Source: Antitrichia curtipendula (taxonomy: Eukaryota; Streptophyta; Bryopsida; Hypnales; Leucodontaceae). Taken from it: a DNA stretch of 64,000 bases. The position numbers and the translations under genes were made by a program. Location: the NCBI GenBank assembly GCA_951230915.1, contig OX579637.1:19654001-19718000 (forward strand), given 5' to 3'. Under the pieces are notes generated by a model. The model was not told the origin of the DNA. It did no database searches and was given only the letters and a program-made list of their open reading frames with translations. This document shows positions 21,559 through 29,450 of the stretch, one piece after another (positions within the stretch are counted from its first letter, which is position 1; each line of letters begins with the position of its first letter).

Positions 21559-22336
21559 TATCTAAAGACTTGTAGCATATGTGAAGCACGTTTTTTAATA
21601 ATGTTGTAGCACATTGTCATGTTTCCTACAACAAATGGTATTTTAATGTTAGAGTAGATGAATTACGTTTCAGTTGATTGATTTTATATTATTGTTTGTT
21701 TTTGCATATCTATTTCTAGTAATATGTGCTTTATTTACTGAGAAGTTGTACTTACATATAGTATAAATATATGAAAATAAAATAAAATAATTTTCTTTTC
21801 TCTATTATTCAATCAATGTCTTTTGTTTTTATTTTTGTCTTTATGTTTTTTGAAATTCTACTTCAACTTGAAACAAAAGAATAGTGGGTATATCCACTAT
21901 GCATATTTTGTTAACATGTTAAGCACTTTCACATTTTGGGTAGGAGGGTCGATTGGTTGTTACAAATTTCCTACCTGCGAAGCTCACTTAGCCTCACCAA
22001 GTCATGTGTTTCTTTCATGCACTCATACGAATTCAAAGGAATGGAACCCGGACCGCCCCGATGAGATAAACAACTCCTTACAACCAACCGCGGAGGTCAT
22101 GACTTGGTATTCAAATATAACATGATCTTCAGTTATAAGAGTCAAAAGACTACTGCTACAAATAGCAAGATATACTGCAGGACTCCCTAATTAAAAACAA
22201 CAACTCATTTTAATGAAAATTGTGCTTCAGAATTAATAAATTTAGGGATAAGCAATCTAAATTAGCTAAAACTAACATTCAATTTTTAGAGACTAAACGG
22301 GAAATATTATAATGAGAGGGTCCAAACCTCTTAAAA
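21559..22336. other. Right subterminal region of element 1
   Basis: Non-coding and AT-rich. It contains ACTCATTTTAATGAA at about 22,203, complementary to part of the left subterminal region. Near the end, AATATTATAATGAGAGGG resembles the inward sequence at the terminus of the second DUF7869 element (c.28,905-28,960, reversed). This similarity helps to identify both as right ends of one family. Confidence 0.5.
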
Positions 22337-22354
22337 TAATGAATATAGTGTTTA
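22337..22354 (-). repeat. Right terminal inverted repeat of element 1
   Basis: TAATGAATATAGTGTTTA is the exact complement of 3,924-3,941. The flank continues TACTAAATT, the same as the continuation of R copy 1 after 2,879 (ACCTTACTAAATT). This fixes the right junction to within a few bases. Confidence 0.7.
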
Positions 22355-22462
22355 TACTAAATTATTAATTGTGGTAGTTTATATGCTTTTCTCAAAATTC
22401 ATTTCAAAGTGTACCATAAGTGTCCAAAATCAAATTTAGGAAGTGAAAGATTTTGATCTCTC
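22355..22462. repeat. Dispersed repeat R, copy 2, middle part
   Basis: After a c.35-bp segment not present in copy 1, AATTCATTTCAAAGTGTA onward to TTAGGAAGTGAAAGATTTTG (ending near 22,457) matches 2,884-2,945. Similarity stops near 22,462, where the GGTCGCC-rich sequence begins, which suggests a second, independent insertion into R. A weaker match resumes around 24,69x-24,76x. Confidence 0.65.
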
Positions 22463-22760
22463 TACCGGCGGTCACCCTGCCTTGGATTCCATGAATTTCA
22501 AACTTGAATTTTCCTCTTTCCTATACCCACGGTCACCCTTGCCTTGGATTCTGGGAATTTGGAACTTGAATTTCCCCTCCTTCCCAGATCCGCAGTCACC
22601 CCACCCACAGTCGCCCCTGCTTTGGATTCCAAAAATTTGAAACTTCAATTTCTCCTTCTCTCCTAGATTCGTGGTTGTCCCTAAGCCGAAGTCCCCTAGC
22701 TGGGTGCTACAACCACAGTTGCCTTGAACCTGCGGTCGCCCTGATCCGTGCATACCCCGA
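22463..22760. repeat. GGTCGCC/GGTCACC motif array with c.65-bp internal repeats
   Basis: Blocks of CTTGGATTC, GAATTT or AAATTT, AACTTGAATTT and CTCCTTC alternate with GGTCACC, AGTCACC, AGTCGCC and GGTCGCC. The same motif occurs as a tighter array at 25,413-25,640, also upstream of a transposon-like coding region. It may be a minisatellite or promoter repeat of an element type. No gene is called from the overlapping frames. Confidence 0.55.
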
Positions 22761-22957
22761 GGCAACTTCGGGTACTTAAGAGGTCGCCCCTTTCCATTCT
22801 CGACTCATTTTTCCAACGCTGTGCACTGTCTTTCATCCATTTTAGAGCGGTTGAATGCGTGCTCGTGTTCTGGAATTCTGGGGCTTGTATCCACACTACA
22901 AAATATGCGTTACCAAACTATACTTTTTTTGGTGGAGTTTTAAGGTTAAAATCATCT

Positions 22958-24129
22958 GCGATGGACGCTAAAATGAAAAAGATTAAGAAGAAAGGAGAAA
23001 GCCAACCAAGGAACCGCCGCATCCTTCTTAATCCAGGGGCTATGGCATTTCAAGGTTGGAATCAAATCACAAGAGACTGGACGTTGGTGATTTGCAAGAA
23101 GTTTGTAGGGTGGTGCCATATTGACAAGCTATTCCCTCTTTATCGGCACAAGCTGCATCTATAGATGAATGCTGCAAATCTACATTACCGCAAGGATGGC
23201 GCATTTGTGCAACGCTGAATCAAGTGCATCATCATTTGTACAACACACGAACAGTGGTCATGAGCGAAGTCCCGTTGTTCATTTGTCAAATGGTATATGC
23301 AGAGCTAGTCTTGGCGCAAACGGTAGATTGGACCACCATCAAGGCATCGAAGCTTATCACCATTCCAAGAGCCAAAAAGATTCCGAAGGTGGATCCCTCC
23401 GCTAATCCGTCGGGCGGGCTAGAAAGAAGAAGTTGATCCAAACAGGGTGGCGAATGAAGAATACATGTGGTGACTCACTCGAGTTCAGCTAGCGAAGGAA
23501 GCTTGGATGAAGAACTTACCTCAGGCGCCCCCATGGATGCAATGGAAGTAATTTCATTGGATGTTACGCCACTTCAAATTCATCGTTCCAAAAATAATAA
23601 AGTATTGCAACATGTGTTTGCATGCATCCAAATAGAAGCACTTGATAGACTAGATGGAGAGATCGAAACAGAAGAGGAGGTGGTATAGCCTTTGTTGGCA
23701 TTGCCTTAGGTGGAAGAAGTATCGGCAATGAAAGAACACGTTGAAGGTTCGTATCGTCAAGATACCACTGAAGCCAAAAAACAGTTTTACAAAGAGAAAC
23801 TTCATGAGCTTCTTCAAGATTTGGCAAGGATAGAGCAAGCATGTCAGAATTACAAAAAGTAGACTGTGGAAACTTTTGATGGTAAATATGTGTCCACCTT
23901 CCAAGCAAAAATTGAAAGTGGGCAAATCCGTTTGGACGTGCAAGCTAGAGAGATAGTAAACCTGGAGGCATTATATTGGGAATTTTTCGGTGGTCTAGAT
24001 GGAGAGCCTAGTGCTGTCGACAGTGAGGAAGCCGAAGCTCAGCTTGCCAAAATTATAGAAGATTGCAAGATGGAAGAGATGGGTACATCAATGCAAAGAG
24101 AGGTGTGGGGGAAGGACAGTCAAGGATAA
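22958..24129 (+). pseudogene. Decayed coiled-coil gene of unknown type
   Basis: A series of plus-strand fragments in shifting frames that read like one protein. It starts at an ATG (MDAKMKKIKKKGESQ, basic), followed by GWNQITRDWTLVICKKF and IDKLFPLYRHKLHL. After a stop at 23,162 and a frameshift near 23,215 comes VHHHLYNTRTVVMSEVPLF, then an acidic segment. The end is a predicted coiled coil (AKKQFYKEKLHELLQDLARI and, at 23,866-24,129, EAEAQLAKIIEDCKMEEM). At least two TAG stops (23,686 and near 23,860) break it. I do not recognise the family. Gag-like or plant-transposon accessory proteins have this helical, charged character. Confidence 0.35.
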
Positions 24130-25380
24130 TTCACCTGACCAAAATCGTGGATCGGGCCCCTCTTGATCGAGTCTTCGAATTTGATGCCAAGATGTAGATA
24201 AGCTATATAAGACACCGCAAGCGGATGTAGCCAACTTGAAGAAGAAGTTAGCTACTTGTCTCACGTTGGAAGAGAATTTGCAACAAAGCATGCGTCAGCT
24301 GAATCAACACATTGATTTCTCAAAATCGTGGAGAAAAGCTTGGAAGCAAGGTTGTTGTAGGACTATATGCTTTTGTAAACATGTATATATACCTGCAGAT
24401 TATGTATTTGATATTCAGGATTTAATGCAAGTTTGTCCATTTCAAATCTTGATTTTCTATTGTTGAGGGCTCTTGGATATAAGGCTCTAGGATATAGGGC
24501 TCTCGTACATTAGAGGTTGGAGAAATGTCACATCAGAATTTAAATTACAAAACTTGTGGACTACAATTTCATTACACATAAATTGATTGTAGCTCAACAT
24601 GTTATGCCATTTAAAATTGACCATCTTTAAAGAGGCCACTTCTTCAAGTAGAACACGGGAAAAAAAAATTAAAAGATATCAAATTGGTTTAAAATTTGAA
24701 CATGGTTATGATCAAACATTGTAATCTTCCAACTCATAAGTGATGTTGTTATGTTTTGTTTTGCCCTTACACGTAGAGCATGTGTCTTTCTTTTTAGAAT
24801 TTGAAATTACTATGCATTTTTTTGGAAATAATGAAGAAATTCTATATTCAATACAGAATATACTCAAAATATCTTAAATTTTCACCATAGATGTATATTA
24901 TGATTAATAACATCATTATGTATACCAAAGTTGGCATGCCATGCTAAAATTAGAGACATAACAAACCATACTTATAGGCCCAAAGTTCATATTGCTATAA
25001 AATAGTAAAAATTAGCATTTTTTCAAGTATTCCAATTGGAATAGAAAATGTATCTAATAAGCGTACCAAGCATTAGGTAGATTCAAGATCAAGAAATGTC
25101 ATTTGAAGTCATGAAATTCACATCAATATTAAACCACAAGAAATGCCTAAAATTCACTTTAAAGGTGATGTGTGGATTAAGCATCTTCTTTTCTAGAAAG
25201 GTCAATAGTACCATAATGTGGTAAGTTGCAGTACTATTTACCACAAATGTACTAAAGTGGCCTCCAAAAAAATGAATTAGATCAAAAAACATTTTTTCCA
25301 TCCTACATTGATAGGTGAAGTCATCCAGTGGACACCTAACGTCCACAAGCGGCCCTAGAAAGAAAATAAATTTGCACACA
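24130..25380. other. AT-rich DNA including a third fragment of repeat R
   Basis: Around 24,690-24,760 the sequence resembles 3,318-3,360 of R copy 1 (ATCAAAC, then CATAAGTGATATTG or its variant). This suggests that R copy 2 ends here after the insertion at 22.46 kb. The rest shows no gene or obvious repeat. Confidence 0.4.
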
Positions 25381-25404
25381 TGCTTACCCATGGTCGCATT
25401 CTAC

Positions 25405-25645
25405 TGGAGCTGCGGTCGCCCCATACAAGGACCTGTAGTCGCCTTGACGGGCACCCGAAGTCGCCCTGCATGGGACTTGTGGTCGCTCTACTATACCCGA
25501 GGTCGCCCCTGACCCTGTACTCGCGGTCGCCCATGTACCTGAAATCCGCGGTCGCCCCTGTACCCGAGGTCGCCCTTGACCTGCGACTTGCAATCGCCCT
25601 TCTTAAACCGACGTTGGCATTTTGCCTGTAAGGTCGCCCTTCACC
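25405..25645. repeat. GGTCGCC motif array, about ten units
   Basis: GCGGTCGCC, GTAGTCGCC, GAAGTCGCC, GTGGTCGCT, GAGGTCGCC, GCGGTCGCC (twice), GAGGTCGCC and related forms follow one another every 17-25 bp from about 25,413. GC content is much higher than around. It lies directly upstream of a TATA-like box and the hAT-like frame. Confidence 0.65.
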
Positions 25646-25662
25646 TACAACCTTTCTTGCAC

Positions 25663-25669
25663 TATAAAG
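25663..25669 (+). promoter_or_regulatory. Possible TATA box (TATAAAG)
   Basis: TATAAAG sits between the GGTCGCC array and the ATG at 25,897. The leader would be about 200 bp. The position is plausible for a plant promoter, but the motif is short and unproved. Confidence 0.3.
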
Positions 25670-25896
25670 CCTGAAAGGCGCCAGTTGCTTCTCACCTTGT
25701 TTCGGTGAAAAAACTCTTGTCTTGAATCTTCAATAGAGGCTTCATGCGGTCGTTTTGGTTCTTCGGAGGGCAACAACCTAGCTTTGAGAGGTTCATAGGA
25801 CCACTCTTGGTGGGTGGCTTTGTCATTACTTCTTTTGATTGATCAGGTTTTTTTTATAAAGTAATTTTTCTGTGGGACCCATTAAGGATTGACAAG

Positions 25897-26553
25897 ATGG
25901 CTAGCCGAGGTGGTGGGAGGACAACGCCTGCTAATAATACACGTAGGGCCATAAAGGAATGGGACCCTTGGCTCATAACATGTACTAAAGGTGATGCCTC
26001 CTTGTATCCAAAGAAATGCAGATTTTCTGGGTGGCGCACAGTATTTGTATGGAAGAGGGCATTGACTCACTTAGGATATGGCAACATGCGCAGACAGGAT
26101 CGTTGTCAACGTATTCCTGCAAACGTATTGGAAAAATTTAGGAACTGTATGGGGGTAGTTCCGAAATTCATGAGCTACGAAGAAATGTACGATGCGCCGA
26201 TTGCACTCAATGCAGATGATGGTGTTGTTGTGCCCCTTGTTGAGCCTGAAGTGGCGGTGGATATTGAAGGGTCCGAGGACCCTAGTCGTACGAATGAACC
26301 ATTGAATCCTAATCCAGGTTCAATAGATTCTACTCCACCGACAGTGGAGAAAAGGAGGAATGTGCCTTCCATTTCCCATCAAAGATGTATGGATGAGGCA
26401 TTACAATTGGCCCTCAGACAGAAGTTAGAAAATATGTGGGCTTCCCTCTTTTATGAAGCCAACATCAGGGTTGATAGGACGTCCAGACGTCCGGATGTCC
26501 GCTTAGACATGGGCGTTGACCCCTGGACGTCTTTTGACATACATGGTTTTTAA
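25897..26553 (+). pseudogene. hAT-like transposase N-terminal fragment
   Basis: A 218-codon open frame from an ATG. Residues 22-80 resemble the BED-type zinc finger of plant hAT transposases: DPW, then C41, a shift to Ser at position 44 where the second Cys is expected, H58, C70 and RIPANVLEKF. Near the end LENMWASLFYEANI resembles the segment that follows the finger in hAT proteins (W/F, F-Y/F, I). Known hAT transposases run to 600-900 residues with a DDE core and C-terminal dimerisation domain. Neither is present, so this is a truncated copy or a first exon. The lost zinc ligand points to decay. It is followed by a GC-rich repeat, not by more coding sequence. Confidence 0.45.
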
Positions 26554-26856
26554 GGTCGACCGTTCAGTGGACGGTCGGACGGCCTGTCGGGCTCTTGGAC
26601 TATCTCGCGGCCTGTCCCACGGGCAGACTATCAAGCGGACAGGGTCTGGCGGTCAGGGCATCTGCTTGCCCGTCCGATGGTCCAATCAACCGTCTGTGCT
26701 CCCGTCCGCTACCTCCATCCGTCGGTGCGACCGCCTTCGACAATGGCCGTGCGATCTAGCGGATGCCTGTTTCTGTTCGTACAATCTACCCATCCGATTC
26801 TAGGGCGTCCGATTCACACGTAGGCGTCCACATTGCTTGGTCCACCTTCAAACGCC
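26470..26856. repeat. GC-rich region dense in GTCCG/CGGAC motifs
   Basis: GTCCG, CGTCC, CGGAC and CCGTC recur every 10-25 bases in both orientations, with local GC content far above the surroundings. The first part overlaps the end of the hAT-like frame. It leads into ATAAATAG at 26,857-26,864, which could be a TATA box. The layout (motif array, TATA, short leader) parallels the one at 25.4-25.67 kb and may be the U3-like or promoter end of another element. Confidence 0.45.
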
Positions 26857-27043
26857 ATAAATAGAGCGGCGGATGGCTTATTCTTCACAATCGTTTCCTT
26901 TGCGGAGTAGGTGATCCAGTGCCTTTGTGTGGCTCTGCGCGCCCCTTTTGTTTTGGTGTATGAACAATTGTGCTCGAATACTGTATTGCACCAAATTATT
27001 TTGTTGATTACTTGGTTTTGAAGGCCTTGTTAACAACTTCACC
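26857..27043. other. Possible TATA box and leader, then junction with a left-end copy of element 1
   Basis: ATAAATAG at 26,857 is followed by about 180 bp with no gene. At 27,044 the element-1 terminus begins abruptly after ACTTCACC. No TA flanks the junction as it does at 3,924, so a target duplication is not evident here. Confidence 0.35.
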
Positions 27044-27647
27044 AACACTATATTCATTAAAATGAGAGTTTTCCAATGAAATGAGAGTCTTTTTTCCTCA
27101 ATATGAGAACAACAAGAGGGAACTGTGGGCAGAAACAAAGAGAAATGACTTATTTGTAAAGCTAAGAAAAACAATTGAATGTCATTAAAATTAGATTTTC
27201 CATTGAAATATTATGAAACATCATGCAATACTTGCAATATGCCACACAATTGATGACAAGTACTCACTGAATAATGATGTATTGGACTAATACACTGCAA
27301 ATTGGACATTTGAAGAAGTATTTCCTACCATTACACTTCTAGAAGCAAAGTATTTCATTTCCATAGTCTGTGTTAGACACTGCAAATAAATTGCTTTGGA
27401 AGATGACTCCATGGTGTTAGAACAATGAAGTGGATATTAAGCTTGTGACCTAGATCTAGGCACAAAAATGATAGAAACAACTACCCCACCATCTGATTCA
27501 GCACTCTTCCTAATGGCACTTGAGACATAGCTGTTTTCTAGTGCTCCCTATAGGAGTGCTTATAGTGGAACCTAGGTTAGTTTGTCTCCATAATTTCCTT
27601 GTCCACATTCATGTCAAAGCTCGACATCCACTTCCTTCTTCCATTAC

Positions 27648-27727
27648 CATGGCGTCCTCTTCCGCTGCTTCTATTTGCAAGACTAGCACAGACTATGAAG
27701 ATTCAATACTTTGTCTATCCGGTTTGT
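27648..27727 (+). other. Possible short first exon, second copy
   Basis: This is the counterpart of 4,511-4,590: ACCATGGCG context, MASSSAASIC start, and the same candidate GTTTGT donor. The frame is preserved between copies, with only substitutions. The function is unknown. Confidence 0.25.
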
Positions 27728-28093
27728 AATATTTGAACGGGTTTGCATTGTTCTCAATCTAAATATGAGCCTTTGCGACATAATAGTTTAGAATATGAAA
27801 TGTATTCTTGGCTCCCTGATATACTGAAATGGTGTCTATAATCCAAAATTAGGAGGTCCTTAATACATTTCCTTCATAAACATTTTCAAATGATAGTGAA
27901 CCTCTCTTCTCGTTGTTATATATCTCTCTTCCATTTTTAAAATTTCTGCATCCCCAAAAGGTATACTAAAAATGTATACTAAAAATGTATGTAGCTGCCG
28001 TGAGCGTGATTCACTCCAGCATTGAGTTTTTCAAAGTAACTACACAATGCTATTTTGTACGTATAGTTTTGGAATCTACAATATGAACAGATA

Positions 28094-28759
28094 CTACATG
28101 TGTGATTTACTCTTCAACATCTCCAAGGCCTTCCGAATTTCAGGTCCTCGACTATAACCATTGTCACACTTCTTGTAATCTTGTAATACTTGTCTCCTTT
28201 GCAGTTGTATAAACTTCCGATCCCATACATCCACAATCGGCAGTTCGCGTCGACTCAGGGGTAATCCGTCGTGCGTCTTTGTCTTTCGCACACCGAGAGA
28301 TATCAGACGTTGTGTTGGCAGGGGTGGTGGATGAGAACGTCCAGGAAGTATTTTATTGCGCACTTCCTCGAACGCCCCTGCCTCTATGACAGGCAAGGTC
28401 GTTTTCTCATCACCGTTGTCATAGAGCTTTCTCTGTGGCACTCTGTCGGAGGCAGATGGCGAAATTCTTGACCCCCCCGCCAGAGTGGGTCGTAAAAGAG
28501 AAGGCGAGCATGATTTGGGCAGACGCGGAGTTCCACTTGGCGGACTATCCACGACACCGTCCTCCACAAGTTTTAGTGAGAAGTCCATCGTGGAATTTGC
28601 TGTTGCAGCGGAACACAAGAAGTTCCCTGTGCTCAAGATTGCGTTTTGGCCGTACTCCAGGAAGGAATCAGCCGATGCTGCACAAGTCAGACTTCTATTT
28701 TGAATTGGAGATGGCAATTTGCGTACGACCTGAAACGGAAAGCCAAATGCAAAACTCAT
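28094..28759 (-). CDS. Conserved unknown ORF, intact copy (221 codons)
   Basis: This open frame has a broken relative at 4,995-5,498. The protein has a Ser/Pro/Arg-rich N-terminal half and a more ordered C-terminal half ending with DRKFIQLQRRQVLQDYKK and GPEIRKALEMLKSKSHM, which could form amphipathic helices. There is no signal peptide or membrane segment and no recognised domain. The opposite strand is also open for 176 codons, and substitutions between the copies do not clearly favour one strand, so the strand is an inference from the broken copy's matching order of segments. In element 1 it follows the phosphatase segment on the same strand. Confidence 0.35.
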   Translation of the reverse strand: MSFAFGFPFQVVRKLPSPIQNRSLTCAASADSFLEYGQNAILSTGNFLCSAATANSTMDFSLKLVEDGVVDSPPSGTPRLPKSCSPSLLRPTLAGGSRISPSASDRVPQRKLYDNGDEKTTLPVIEAGAFEEVRNKILPGRSHPPPLPTQRLISLGVRKTKTHDGLPLSRRELPIVDVWDRKFIQLQRRQVLQDYKKCDNGYSRGPEIRKALEMLKSKSHM

Positions 28760-28847
28760 GTCAAAAGAAGCACAATCAGAAGAACTTGTCTAGAGCTCTC
28801 TGCAGAAACTTACAAGCATTTGAGTTAACCAAGAAACAATATAGAAG

Positions 28848-28862
28848 AGGTCGACTCGACCT
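28848..28862. repeat. Palindrome copy AGGTCGACTCGACCT (perfect)
   Basis: This is the equivalent of the copy at 5,783-5,797 in element 1, but without mismatches. A diverged second one follows at about 28,869. It shows that the palindrome belonged to the element before the two left ends diverged. Confidence 0.8.
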
Positions 28863-28924
28863 AGAATGTCTTAGAGAAGGTCATCCCGATCTACAATATG
28901 TATACAACATCATATTCGTTATTT

Positions 28925-29450
28925 TGGGATTATGGGGCACTCCCAAAATAATATTAGGCTTTTGAAGGCACAATGAATGAATGAAAATGGCCTACACTTT
29001 TGCTCCATAATCACTCATTTTATTAGTTCAAACTAGTAATTTCCATTAAAATGGGAGTCTTGCAAGCAATACATGTCCTTTAATAAACATTGCATTGTTT
29101 CATGTCATAAACTACATTCAATTCACAACCATGTAAACATAATAATGTAAATACAAAATATATTAATACAATATATATATTGTGTTTGCGATATAAAGAT
29201 CGCAAATACATTACTAAAACATATATTCACTACTACAAATCCATAACTCTAGTTACACGCATGGAAATCAACACAGAAACACCTATGAAACTCCTAACTC
29301 ACACCTGGGATAAAATATAATAGTATTATCTATATCCCACAAACATGTGAAAGCATAATTACTATAAACATCTAGAAACCAAATAACACTCAATAACATA
29401 TTACTAACATGTACTCAGAATCTCATAAAATCAACGATCCACCGCCGCGT
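28925..29450. other. 3'-side subterminal region of element 2
   Basis: AT-rich and without open frames. It contains TTCCATTAAAATGGGAGTC (about 29,040), related to the subterminal TTCATTAAAATGAGAG of element 1. Alternating TA runs occur near 29,170. No gene is seen. Confidence 0.4.

Larger units (their letters stand above)
3924..22354. mobile_element. Large DNA transposon (c.18.4 kb), element 1
   Basis: The ends are 18-bp perfect inverted repeats, TAAACACTATATTCATTA at 3,924-3,941 and its complement at 22,337-22,354. They lie inside a dispersed repeat that is uninterrupted elsewhere in the window (around 2,881). TA flanks both sides and could be a target duplication, although the right flank has an extra TA. 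Inside are a minus-strand block with ParB-like and FCP1-like regions, a repeat-rich middle, and a plus-strand DUF7869-type transposase gene. A 15-bp palindrome occurs about 20 times in the non-coding parts of both gene blocks, which supports their belonging to one element. Almost every gene carries stops or frameshifts, so this copy is dead. The middle (13-17.8 kb) may contain later insertions. A composite of two neighbouring elements sharing one TIR type is the main alternative. Confidence 0.6.
27044..28901. mobile_element. Second copy of the element-1 left end (truncated)
   Basis: The copy starts with AACACTATATTCATTA (27,044-27,059) and follows 3,926-c.5,850 block by block, with a c.80-bp gap corresponding to about 5,660-5,740. 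It ends where the terminus of the second DUF7869 element begins (c.28,902). It contains the 221-codon ORF intact and one perfect palindrome. The phosphatase and ParB-like genes are absent, so it is either a truncated copy or one cut by insertion of the next element. Confidence 0.65.
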
